Of a stretch of 64,000 nucleotides of DNA, positions 52,586 through 61,683 are shown one piece after another. Both the position numbers and the translations under genes were made by a program. How positions within the stretch are numbered: position 1 is the first letter of the stretch; every line of letters begins with the position of its first letter. Source of the DNA: Bacteroidota bacterium (GTDB lineage Bacteria > Bacteroidota > Ignavibacteria > SZUA-365); assembly GCA_014860565.1 (NCBI GenBank), contig JACZJN010000220.1, forward strand, positions 1 through 64,000, written 5' to 3'. The notes under the pieces were generated by a model. The model searched no databases. It was not told where the DNA came from and was given only the letters and a program-made list of their open reading frames with translations.

Positions 52586-54360
52586 TTACTCACCAATGCC
52601 ACGTTCAGAGTCACGTGATCCTCGCCACGAAGGACCACGACGGGGACTTCCTCACCAGGCTTATGGCGGCTGAGTGCGGTCATGTAGTCGTAGATGTTGC
52701 GCACCTCGGTGTCGCCGAATCGCGTGATAATGTCGCCTTCCTTCAGCCCGGCCTTGTCGGCTGGGCTCCCCGGACTCGTACCGTTGATACGGAAGCCGTG
52801 TTCGTTGGCCGAATAATCGGGGATGGTGCCGACATACACGTTGAAACGCGCGACCTGCTGTTCTTCATTCTTCACAACTTTGGTGAAAGGAATCTCGTCC
52901 GCGGCGTCGGCGTCGCTGATGATCTCCGCAACGTAGCGCGTCACCTTCTCTTCACCGGCGTAATCGATCTTGTCGGCATCATCGCTCGGGCGATGGTAGT
53001 CAGTGTGTAATCCGGTAAAGAAAAACAGTACCGGGATGCCTTTGGTATAGAAGGAAGAATGATCACTCGATCCCTGACCGTCGTCGATGAGTGCGAGGTT
53101 GAACTTCTCTGTGTCGTTTTCCTTCTCAACGATGGCTTTCCATATCGGGGACGTCGCGATACCCTGCACATTGAGCTGGCGGGTACTGTCGATCAGCCGG
53201 CCGATCATATCGAGATTGTACATCGCACGGATCTTCGCAAGCGGCACTGTCGGATTGTCAACCCAGTGTCCCGAACCAAGCAACCCCATTTCCTCTCCGC
53301 TGAATGCCATGAACAGCATCGCGTGGCGCTGCGGATGCGCGGCATACCACTGGGCAAGTTCGAGCATGCCGGCGGTGCCCGAGGCATTGTCGTCAGCTCC
53401 GTTGTGAATCATCGGTTCCTCACCGCGATACAGGCTGCCTTCCTGTCCCCACCCCAGATGGTCATAATGCGCACCCACGACAAAATAATCGCTGTATTCG
53501 GTGCCATCGAGCGATGCCAGGACGTTGCGTGTATTTTTCCGTACCAGCGATACTGCGAAATTGCCGGCGACTTCGAGCTGCACATCGTCCTGCGGCATGA
53601 TGATCGTCCCCGGCTCAAGCACTTGCGAACCGATACCCGCCGCATCGAGAATTCTGCGTGCTGCCTCAATGTGAATTTTCCCGACGGGGATGCCCGCATC
53701 ACTCGGGGAACGGTCGTAGCGGAATTCATGCACCTCGCGGTCATCATCATGGATGATCAGCAGCGCCGCCGCTCCGTGTTCCCGCGCTGTCAGCGCTTTC
53801 GCGCGCGCGGAAGCAAGCATGGGAAGACTGCCGTGCGGATCGGCATCCTCCGGATATCCTGCGCGCACCAGCACCACGCGGCCGGTCACATCCTGCCTCC
53901 CGTAATCGTCGCGCTCTCCCGACGGAGCGGTAATGCCGTATCCCACGAACACCGGTCTGCCCTGAAACTCCCCGGAAGCGGAGAAGGTGTAGGGCATGAA
54001 CTGGCCTTCCTCCACAGGGACTTCCCCGCCGTCGAGCCGCAGTGACAGCGTATGCTTGGTGAGCTCCACACCGGTTATCACCTCGAAGGTCTGGAAATAA
54101 CTTCCGTTATCGCCCGCGGGCTTCAGGCCGTAGCGCTTGAACTCACGCGCAATGTAATCAGCCGCGAGATCGATGGAGGGCGTTCCGGTGCCGCGTCCTT
54201 CGAGCGCATCTGATGCGAGCCACGTAATATGCGTCTTCAGTTCCTTCGCGGTGATATCGGGTGAGGAAGGCGAAGGAACGGCCGGAAGCTTGACCGCCTT
54301 CTGGGCATGCAGAGATACGCTCAGAAGCAGGAATGGGAGAATCCATACGATACGTTTCAT
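52582..54360 (-). CDS. M28 family zinc aminopeptidase with PA and C-terminal PDZ domains
   Basis: Start placed at MKRIVWILPFLLLSVSLHAQK; VGAHYDHLGWG, NGADDNASGTAGMLELA, AFSGEEMGLLGSGHWV, DHSSFYTKGIPVLFFFTGLHTDYHRPSDD, PDZ 'GSPADKAGLKEGDIITRFGDTEV'. Confidence 0.93.
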   Translation of the reverse strand: MKRIVWILPFLLLSVSLHAQKAVKLPAVPSPSSPDITAKELKTHITWLASDALEGRGTGTPSIDLAADYIAREFKRYGLKPAGDNGSYFQTFEVITGVELTKHTLSLRLDGGEVPVEEGQFMPYTFSASGEFQGRPVFVGYGITAPSGERDDYGRQDVTGRVVLVRAGYPEDADPHGSLPMLASARAKALTAREHGAAALLIIHDDDREVHEFRYDRSPSDAGIPVGKIHIEAARRILDAAGIGSQVLEPGTIIMPQDDVQLEVAGNFAVSLVRKNTRNVLASLDGTEYSDYFVVGAHYDHLGWGQEGSLYRGEEPMIHNGADDNASGTAGMLELAQWYAAHPQRHAMLFMAFSGEEMGLLGSGHWVDNPTVPLAKIRAMYNLDMIGRLIDSTRQLNVQGIATSPIWKAIVEKENDTEKFNLALIDDGQGSSDHSSFYTKGIPVLFFFTGLHTDYHRPSDDADKIDYAGEEKVTRYVAEIISDADAADEIPFTKVVKNEEQQVARFNVYVGTIPDYSANEHGFRINGTSPGSPADKAGLKEGDIITRFGDTEVRNIYDYMTALSRHKPGEEVPVVVLRGEDHVTLNVALVSK

Positions 54361-54574
54361 ATCTAAATCGTCCGCTATAAGAAGTAAAAGAAGATTGCGA
54401 AAACACCAGGAAAACCTGTCGATCAATAAGATAGTTCCGCGAGGTATCGCGGCGCAATGCCCGAGAATCCCTCCCGTCCGGGAGAAGATGGCGCCTGTTT
54501 TTGCCAACCGATTTTTTTATATTGATCGCATTCGCAACAAGACATTTACACGCATCCAATTTCGGAGGTTTGGT

Positions 54575-55243
54575 ATGGCAGGTATCTTCGCACGCATTAC
54601 GGATATCTTCAAGGCGAATATCAACGACTTGATCGACAAGGCGGAAGATCCCGAGAAAATGATCAAGCAGATGGTGCTCGAAATGGAGGAAGCCGTCAAC
54701 AAGGCGACAACCGCCGTGGGTTCGGCTATCGCCAACGAGAAGCAGCTTGAAAAGCAGTACGAAGAGAAAAAGAAGCTCTCGTCGCAGTGGCAGGAACGCG
54801 CCGTCAAGGCCGTGACCGCGGGGCGGGACGATCTCGCTCGGCAGGCACTCGAGAAAAAGAACATGTTCGAGAAAGCGACCAAGGATCTTGAATCCCCGCT
54901 GGCCGAGGCGCAAAAAACCGCGCTGACCATGCGCTCGCAGCTTGAGCAGCTGAAGGCGAAGCTCGACGAAGCGCGCGTGCGCGAAGGAACATTGATCGCG
55001 CGTCATCAGGCGGCGAAAGCGAAAAAGCAGATTTCTTCGAGTCTCGCGGGTATCGGCGACGGTGCGTTCGCGAACTTCGACAAGTACGAGCAGAAAGTGC
55101 TCAAGGCGGAATCCGAAGCCGAAGCGATGGCAGAGCTTGCGGGAGATACGACGTCGCTGGACGACGAATTCCTGAAGCTCGAAGCCGGCAGTTCGGTCGA
55201 GGACGAGCTCGCCCTGCTGAAAGCCGCGGCCAACAAAGAGTAA
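54575..55243 (+). CDS. pspA: PspA/IM30 (Vipp1) family protein
   Basis: MAGIFARITDIFKANINDLIDKAEDPEKMIKQMVLEMEEAV; ATG 54575 with GGAGG upstream. Confidence 0.93.
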   Translation: MAGIFARITDIFKANINDLIDKAEDPEKMIKQMVLEMEEAVNKATTAVGSAIANEKQLEKQYEEKKKLSSQWQERAVKAVTAGRDDLARQALEKKNMFEKATKDLESPLAEAQKTALTMRSQLEQLKAKLDEARVREGTLIARHQAAKAKKQISSSLAGIGDGAFANFDKYEQKVLKAESEAEAMAELAGDTTSLDDEFLKLEAGSSVEDELALLKAAANKE

Positions 55244-55281
55244 TCCTGAACACGCAATCAAAATCACAAGGAGCATCACGC

Positions 55282-55833
55282 ATGGCCAGCATCGTCATTG
55301 CCACCCGGAAACGGGTCAAGAGCTACCTCAAGGAAATCTACGGCAAGAACTATAAAAACAACGTGCAGGAAGTCGACGACTCCTTCGTCATTCGTCATGG
55401 ATCCGCCGCCGTGAACATTTTCGTTCGTCCCCTCAGCAAGGACGACTGCCTTGTCACTTCGCAGGCCTATGTCGTTCAGGGCGCGAAAATCGGGCCGAAA
55501 ATCCTCGGCATGCTCATGCGGTTGAACGCGACCAATCCCATCGGCGCATTCGGACTGCTGTTCGACGATACGATCGTCTTCCGTCATTCCATCTCCGGAG
55601 CGAATCTCGATCTGAACGAACTGAGGACCAGCATCCGCACGGTCGCGTTTTTCGCTGACGAGTACGACGACGATATTCTGAAAATAGCAGGCGGCTTCCG
55701 GGCCGTCGATGCCCAGCCGCTGATCGCCGGCGACGCCCAACCCGCCGCGAAGACAAGCGGGAAAAAGGCCGCCCCGAAAAAGGCCGCCCCGAAAAAGGCG
55801 CCGGTAAAAACCGCTGCGAAGAAAAAGAAATAA
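55282..55833 (+). CDS. YbjN/T3SS-chaperone-like protein with a Lys/Ala/Pro-rich C-terminal tail
   Basis: 183 aa; compact alpha/beta N-domain (FVRPLSKDDCLVTSQAYVVQGAKIGPKILGMLMRLNATNPIGAFGLLFDDTIVFRHSISGANL) and tail GKKAAPKKAAPKKAPVKTAAKKKK; 38 bp after pspA. Confidence 0.75.
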   Translation: MASIVIATRKRVKSYLKEIYGKNYKNNVQEVDDSFVIRHGSAAVNIFVRPLSKDDCLVTSQAYVVQGAKIGPKILGMLMRLNATNPIGAFGLLFDDTIVFRHSISGANLDLNELRTSIRTVAFFADEYDDDILKIAGGFRAVDAQPLIAGDAQPAAKTSGKKAAPKKAAPKKAPVKTAAKKKK

Positions 55834-55995
55834 CGAATCGCATGCTCGGCCGCCGGAACCGCAACTCCGGCGGCCGAAGCGCGTCGCCCCGCCCATCACC
55901 ACGACGGCGCTTCATTAACTGCGATATTAACGTACACTTGTCCTTCATCCCCTCCCCCGTCCGGCCCTGTCCCTCCTCAACCATCCGGAGGTTCG

Positions 55996-56478
55996 ATGCA
56001 TTTTCGCGATGGCGCCCTTCTCATCCTGATGATGTTACTGTCGTCTTCGCTTGTGGCGCAGCGCTACCCGCGTCACGGGTTTTCGCTTGACTATGCCGGA
56101 CTCGCTCTTTACGGCAGCGTTGGCCTGCACTATGAGTTCATGGCCAGCGACCGCTTCAGTCTGCGTCTCGGCTACGGGGAAACATACGGAGGCATGCTTG
56201 CCTCAGGTGCGGAAGGACGAGGAGCGTCGGCGATGCTGCAATTCATGAGCACGGGCTTCAACAAGGTGGAAGGCGGGATCGGCGTGTCGGTGATGCGATC
56301 CAATTTCTCGGTTATTTTCGACGATCATGACCCTGAGCAGGAGATACATGTCTACCCGGCACTCGCATTCACCTATCGTACCGTTCCACGCCGTGCCGGA
56401 TTCTACTGGCGCATCGGGTTCTCATGGATCTACGGATACGGACTCCCGCTCACCCTCGGCATTGGGTACCTGTTCTGA
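55996..56478 (+). CDS. Putative outer-membrane beta-barrel protein
   Basis: Signal-like N-terminus MHFRDGALLILMMLLSSSLVAQ; beta-strand pattern. Confidence 0.6.
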   Translation: MHFRDGALLILMMLLSSSLVAQRYPRHGFSLDYAGLALYGSVGLHYEFMASDRFSLRLGYGETYGGMLASGAEGRGASAMLQFMSTGFNKVEGGIGVSVMRSNFSVIFDDHDPEQEIHVYPALAFTYRTVPRRAGFYWRIGFSWIYGYGLPLTLGIGYLF

Positions 56479-56612
56479 TACGTTTTCATCGATTTCGAAC
56501 ATCGGAACGCCTTTCTGCCTTTGACTATATGCGGAGAATCTCACATATTAGGTGATACTGATTCACGTGGCCGGGCATCACGCTGGCGGCCGCCGCACGA
56601 AAGGAGAAGTCC

Positions 56613-56870
56613 ATGACGCCAGGGATTCAACAGTGGCCTGACGAAAGTCTGGAACGCCAAGCATACAATGCCGTAAAGCCCGTACCGGTGGTGGAAGAAA
56701 ACGACCGCAACCGTCTCGGTTATCACGTTTTTCTGTATCTCAAGGGCGAGTACCCCACAATTGACGAGGCAATCCATGTAGCCCAGCCGCGCCTGCGCTG
56801 TGGAAAGACAGAGGCCTCCCGCATGATCTCGGAATTGTTGAGCCCTCGCCCGGAAAGCGAAGTGTCATGA
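56613..56870 (+). CDS. Small hypothetical protein (85 aa)
   Basis: ATG with GGAG upstream; stop overlaps the start of the next ORF (ATGA). Confidence 0.6.
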   Translation: MTPGIQQWPDESLERQAYNAVKPVPVVEENDRNRLGYHVFLYLKGEYPTIDEAIHVAQPRLRCGKTEASRMISELLSPRPESEVS

Positions 56871-57085
56871 ACGATGAAGCGGCGCAGATGCTTCAAGAGC
56901 AGTTGCGCCGGGAGCAACGAAGCTGTCCCCGTTGCGGTTATGATATCATGAATCCCCTGACCGACCGCTGTCCGCGTTGTTTCAGTCCCGTCGCACGAAC
57001 GGAAGCACACTGCGGAAGCTGTACCTCGCAGGGGAACTGCGAGTTCGCGCATCTCGTCCAGGATGCAAAGAAAAAAACATCGTAA
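56867..57085 (+). CDS. Small zinc-ribbon protein (72 aa)
   Basis: CPRCGYDIMNPLTDRCPRCFSPVARTEAHCGSC; 4-bp overlap with the upstream ORF. Confidence 0.7.
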   Translation: MNDEAAQMLQEQLRREQRSCPRCGYDIMNPLTDRCPRCFSPVARTEAHCGSCTSQGNCEFAHLVQDAKKKTS

Positions 57086-57111
57086 CTACACATATAAAGC
57101 AGAGGCAAGAA

Positions 57112-57483
57112 ATGCAGATCAAGGAAACTATCGAAGGCGACGTCGTCGTCCTGGCGCTCAAGGGCAACCTGATGGGCGAGCCGGAGACGACCGAGTTCCG
57201 CGAGAAGATCAAAAGCCTCGTCAGGGACGGCTTCCTTAAAATCGTTCTCGACGTCGCGAAGATAAAATGGATCAACAGCTCCGGCCTCGGTGCCCTCATC
57301 GCAGCGCTCGCCACGGTCAACGGCAGCGGCGGCGACATGCGCATTGCCAACGTGACGGATAAAATCAACAGCCTGTTCATGATCACGCAGCTGATCAAGG
57401 TGTTCAAGTCCTTCGACACGATCGAACGCACCGTCGCGAGTTTTCTCGTGGATCCGATTTCCGGGAAACCCGTCGAGGATTAA
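57112..57483 (+). CDS. STAS-domain anti-sigma-factor antagonist-like protein
   Basis: MQIKETIEGDVVVLALKGNLMGEPETTEF...IKWINSSGLGALIAALATVNGSGGDMRIANV. Confidence 0.9.
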   Translation: MQIKETIEGDVVVLALKGNLMGEPETTEFREKIKSLVRDGFLKIVLDVAKIKWINSSGLGALIAALATVNGSGGDMRIANVTDKINSLFMITQLIKVFKSFDTIERTVASFLVDPISGKPVED

Positions 57484-57510
57484 CCCCAACAAACTTCTTC
57501 CTACAAATGC

Positions 57511-57594
57511 GTAGGGCGGATTCATGAATCTGCCCTACGTTCGTTATATCCGATGCCGCATCCCGTCCGCGGTTAGGGCGGATTCATGAATTCG
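57511..57594. repeat. REP-like palindrome (GTAGGGCGGATTCATGAATCTGCCCTAC) plus a diverged half-copy
   Basis: 28-bp near-perfect palindrome at 57511-57538; half-copy TAGGGCGGATTCATGAATTCG at 57574-57594. Confidence 0.85.
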
Positions 57595-59512
57595 TCATAC
57601 CGATGCGATTTTTGCGCAGCCATTCATTCAGCCCGGCATCCCCCGGTGCGAACTCCAAAGCCTGGCGAAAAACCGGATCGGCCTGCGGGAACAGACCGCC
57701 GTTGTACAGATACACACCACGGTTGAGCAGCATGGATGCGTAGAGTTTGCGCATCTCCACCGGCAGGCGCTCATCGCTGGCGAAAGGACGGTACTTCATC
57801 TCGACGGTTTTCGTGGCGGCCGGATCGGGAAGATCTTCCGCCCGATAGAGCCGGAAGGCGAGCCCTTCGGGCACCCGCACGTAACCGGGCGCAAACTGTT
57901 TTTCCATTTCGATCGTCACGTACACCGGACGCTTTCCGTACGCATGGTCGATGATGCTGTTCACCATCCCGTTGTACGTGGATTCGATGGCAGCGGGATC
58001 GTACGGCTGCCCATGCTCGAAACGATCGAGATACGGAAGGAACGCCTCGATCTCCGAACGTGAGGCCTCGTAGATATCAGGGTAATTGTTACGCAGCTGC
58101 TCGAGATACCAGGAACGGCGGAACAGCTCCTTGTCCAGCACCGTCACGTCGCGCCGCTGTCCTTCTACCCGCTGATAGTAATACGATGCCGAAACCCAGA
58201 AATCCCATTGGAAGGAAATTACCAGCGCATCGGGCGAGAGAGACCTGTACATGTTCTGCGTATAGTCCTCTACCAGATAATTATCCGACTGCGAGACCCG
58301 TCCCCATTGCAGAAGCAGCGGAATGAGCACGATTGCCCCGATCAACAGCGGATCGCGCAGCAACCGCTGACCGCGAAGAAATTTCGCTCCGGCCGCATAC
58401 TGCAATCCAAAGGCAGCCCAGCCGGCGAGCATGAAAAACGCGAGCAGAAAGTACGAATCGATGTCGAGGATCTCGTACCCTGCTGCCCATACGAGGCAGG
58501 TCAGAAAAAGAAGCAGAAGGAACGTGCCAAGCTGCCGGCTGCGCCGGAATGCTGCGATGATCCCTGCCACGACAGGCAGCAGTGCGAGCCAGACCAGGTC
58601 CCGGCTGAAGGCTTCGAATGCGTAGGCGAACTGCTTGCCCCAGGCGTCGGCGCTGGAAAACATCCACACGCTGTACTGCTTGCCGCTCAAATGCCAGAAG
58701 AATTTTTCGAAAGTAACGGGATTGCCCCAATTGAGGTACGGATGCGCGGATGCACGCAGGGGAAGATAGAGATACGGCAGCAGTCCCGCGGCGAACGCCG
58801 CCGCGGCATATGCCACGTTTTTCCAGAAGCCGTCGCTGCGGCGATGCGTCATCAGCAGCAGAACGAGCATTGCCGGCATGAGAAATATCGTGCTCATGTG
58901 GTTGGTGAACGAGAGTCCGAGCAGCAGCGCCGTGATCATCATGCGGCGGCGAAGCGTCCCGGCATCCGTCGCCGGGAGGAAGAACAGCCGGGCAGCGCTC
59001 CAGAGCACGAGCGCGAGCATGAGGATATGCAGCGCGTATACCTCGATCGACAGCGCAGTGCGCCAGAAGGTCCCGCTGAATGCGAGCAGCAATGCCCCTG
59101 CAGTTGCGGCTTGCAGTGCATCGAGATCGTCGCCGGGACCTGCGGGCAAGACGGCGGATGTCGCAGGCTTTTTCTTCCCCTGCGCTTTCGGGGATCTTCG
59201 ATGGGACGGCACGCGCAGCAGTTCATAAAAGAACTGCACGGCAACCGCCGCGCCTCCGGCGGAAAGGAAGGCCGCGAACACATTCAGGCGGAAAATGCCG
59301 CTGCCAATCGGCAGCAATGCCCAGAGTCCCGCCAACAGGGTGAACAGCGGATACCCTGTCGGATGTGCGATGCCCCATGTGTGTGCGACCGTGGCGAGTT
59401 CGCCAGCGTCGATGAAGTCGACCGACGGTGCGAGCGTCAGAAGGTACACGACGAACGCGGCGAGGAATACGCCGACGGATGCGAGCAGGCGGAGACGGCG
59501 CGGATCGTTCAT
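57584..59512 (-). CDS. DUF2723 family multi-spanning membrane protein (predicted glycosyltransferase-like)
   Basis: FVVYLLTLAPSVDFIDAGELATVAHTWGIAHPTGYPLFTLLAGLWALLPIG; multiple TM helices. Confidence 0.9.
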   Translation of the reverse strand: MNDPRRLRLLASVGVFLAAFVVYLLTLAPSVDFIDAGELATVAHTWGIAHPTGYPLFTLLAGLWALLPIGSGIFRLNVFAAFLSAGGAAVAVQFFYELLRVPSHRRSPKAQGKKKPATSAVLPAGPGDDLDALQAATAGALLLAFSGTFWRTALSIEVYALHILMLALVLWSAARLFFLPATDAGTLRRRMMITALLLGLSFTNHMSTIFLMPAMLVLLLMTHRRSDGFWKNVAYAAAAFAAGLLPYLYLPLRASAHPYLNWGNPVTFEKFFWHLSGKQYSVWMFSSADAWGKQFAYAFEAFSRDLVWLALLPVVAGIIAAFRRSRQLGTFLLLLFLTCLVWAAGYEILDIDSYFLLAFFMLAGWAAFGLQYAAGAKFLRGQRLLRDPLLIGAIVLIPLLLQWGRVSQSDNYLVEDYTQNMYRSLSPDALVISFQWDFWVSASYYYQRVEGQRRDVTVLDKELFRRSWYLEQLRNNYPDIYEASRSEIEAFLPYLDRFEHGQPYDPAAIESTYNGMVNSIIDHAYGKRPVYVTIEMEKQFAPGYVRVPEGLAFRLYRAEDLPDPAATKTVEMKYRPFASDERLPVEMRKLYASMLLNRGVYLYNGGLFPQADPVFRQALEFAPGDAGLNEWLRKNRIGMTNS

Positions 59513-60444
59513 TCGGACACTTCCTCCTTCTGCTCGGTAATGCCGAGAAAATAATCTTCGAGCGACCGGCGAGGCGAGAAAGACGACACTGCAGTACCCG
59601 CGTTTACCAGCGCGGTATTGGTGCGCGCGAGATCCGCTTCCGCCATGGTGCAGGCGATATGATCGTCGTGACGAGAGATATCCGCGATCCAGTCCATGCC
59701 CTGCAGCAGGACAAAGGCCTCTTCGAGGGGCTCGGCATGGATGCGCACGGCGGTGCGTTCACGGTTCAACAATTCGCGCACCGAGCCCTGCACGACGAGT
59801 GTGCCGTGGTGGAGGATGCACATGCGCGTGGCGACCTGTTCGATCTCGTGGAGGAGATGCGAGGAGAGAAATACGGTCATGCCGTGGTCACGGTTGAGGC
59901 GGAGAATCAGTTCGCGCACTTCCTTCATGCCCTGTGGATCAAGTCCGTTGGTGGGCTCGTCGAGAATGAGAAGTTCCGGATTGGCGACAAGCGCCTGCGC
60001 GATACCGAGACGCTGTTTCATCCCATGCGAATAAGCCTTGACGCGGTCGCGTGCACGGTCGGCGAGCCCGACGATGTCGAGCACTTCCATGATGCGCTTT
60101 TTGTCCACGGCGCCGTAGAGTGCCGAGACGATTTCCATATTCTTCATCGCACTGAGGTAGAGGTAGAAATCCGGGCGTTCCACCAGTCCTCCCACCCGCG
60201 CGAGTGCGCCGCGGTTGCCGTTGACTTCGGTGCCGAACAGTTGCACTGATCCCGACGTCGGAGTGATGAGCGAAAGCACCATGCGGATGGTCGTGCTTTT
60301 TCCCGCGCCGTTGGGGCCGAGAAAACCGTAAATGTCGCCGCGGCGGACCTCGAGATCGAGGTCCCGCACCGCGAGACGCTTTCCGTAGCGCTTGTTCAGC
60401 TGCCGGGTTTGAAGAATGATTTCGGGATCGTTCATGGGGGTCAC
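59509..60444 (-). CDS. ABC transporter ATP-binding protein
   Basis: Walker A GPNGAGKSTT, signature-region YSHGMKQRLGIAQALV, Walker B LLILDEPTNGLDPQGM. Confidence 0.95.
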   Translation of the reverse strand: MTPMNDPEIILQTRQLNKRYGKRLAVRDLDLEVRRGDIYGFLGPNGAGKSTTIRMVLSLITPTSGSVQLFGTEVNGNRGALARVGGLVERPDFYLYLSAMKNMEIVSALYGAVDKKRIMEVLDIVGLADRARDRVKAYSHGMKQRLGIAQALVANPELLILDEPTNGLDPQGMKEVRELILRLNRDHGMTVFLSSHLLHEIEQVATRMCILHHGTLVVQGSVRELLNRERTAVRIHAEPLEEAFVLLQGMDWIADISRHDDHIACTMAEADLARTNTALVNAGTAVSSFSPRRSLEDYFLGITEQKEEVSE

Positions 60445-60457
60445 CCGTTCGTTCGAT

Positions 60458-61021
60458 TTACAGATAGAGCATCAGGAAAACGGCGGGAATGATCAGCCCC
60501 GCCGCCGTCAGCCAGGCCCCGCGTCCGGTGATGCCCTTCTTCCCCTTCAGGATGAAGAGCCCGGAAATCGCGAGCAGAACCAGTGCCCCGGCAAAAATAT
60601 CGGAGAACCAGGTCCAGAGATTCTTGGGGGTGTTGTAATGCAGGTAGTTCATTTCGAAGAACACCGCACGCCGCCGCGCGTGCTCGAGGAGGCCCTCGCC
60701 GGACTCAGCATCCACGGTCAGCGAACCGCCGTCAAGAAAAATCTTGAGAATGCCGGGCTCGGGGAAATAGTGCTTTTTGAAATTGTGCGCCTCGCCGAGC
60801 GGCTCCAGCATCGCCACGGCCATGTCGCGGGTGAAGCCCTCCTGTTCAAAGGGCTTCACCTGCACGTCTTTCTGTGTGATGTTGTAATTCGGGTCCCATT
60901 CCTTGATATGATTCAAGGCAATACCTGAAATGGCATATATCACGGTCATCCCCGCAAAGAAATACCCGAGATCGCGGTGGATCGCCTGGTTCCATTTGCG
61001 GATGCGTTGCGTGGCTTTCAT
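60458..61021 (-). CDS. PepSY-associated TM helix protein
   Basis: IRKWNQAIHRDLGYFFAGMTVIYAISGIALNHIKEWDPNYNI; C-terminal TM helices. Confidence 0.8.
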   Translation of the reverse strand: MKATQRIRKWNQAIHRDLGYFFAGMTVIYAISGIALNHIKEWDPNYNITQKDVQVKPFEQEGFTRDMAVAMLEPLGEAHNFKKHYFPEPGILKIFLDGGSLTVDAESGEGLLEHARRRAVFFEMNYLHYNTPKNLWTWFSDIFAGALVLLAISGLFILKGKKGITGRGAWLTAAGLIIPAVFLMLYL

Positions 61022-61030
61022 CGTACCCCG

Positions 61031-61645
61031 TTACTTTTCTGTTTCGGCGGACTCTTCCGCGGGTTCTTCCTTGGCGACGGGAATGACCGAACCGTCTTTC
61101 ATCTTGTAGCTCACGGCATCAGCGTACCAGTTCGAGAGGTAGGGCTTCCCGCTTGCCTTGAGTTCCGCGCGCTTGGCGTTGACTGCGTCGAGGCCCTGCG
61201 GTTCTACGTGTCCCTCGTTCTCCTCGCCTTCGGCGGTTGCGGACGGGGTGGCGTGATCATGGTTCTCGCGTTCCATTCCTTCGCGCACTTCTGCTTCCCA
61301 CTCGTCGAGATATGCTGCGTCGATGCGGGTCTCGCGAAGGATCGCGGTTACGACGACATCGCTGCCTTCGAGTTCACGCGCGAATGCGGGCATGTTCTCG
61401 GGGGCCTCGATGCGGATTTTAACGTTCGGCTCGAGATCGGTGATGTGAATACGGCGTCCGCCGTGCTTGCAGACGTGCGTCACCGTCCCCTCAAGTGTGA
61501 TTTCCTTGTCGATGTACTGCTCCGGACCTTCCAGCAGCTGCGAGACGGTCATGACGTTGGCGGCTTCGGTGTTTTCTGCTTCCTGCTTCTGTCCGCAAGC
61601 GGTGAAAAGCACGGCGATAAGCGCGAGTGAAAGAATCTGTTTCAT
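61031..61645 (-). CDS. Putative lipoprotein with OB-fold-like domain
   Basis: Lipobox LALIAVLFTACGQ; 'YIDKEITLEGTVTHVCKHGGRRIHITDLEPNVKIRIEAPE' OB-like. Confidence 0.7.
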   Translation of the reverse strand: MKQILSLALIAVLFTACGQKQEAENTEAANVMTVSQLLEGPEQYIDKEITLEGTVTHVCKHGGRRIHITDLEPNVKIRIEAPENMPAFARELEGSDVVVTAILRETRIDAAYLDEWEAEVREGMERENHDHATPSATAEGEENEGHVEPQGLDAVNAKRAELKASGKPYLSNWYADAVSYKMKDGSVIPVAKEEPAEESAETEK

Positions 61646-61683
61646 GTGTGTACTCCTAAACGTGTATCTGGGAAAATGTATGA

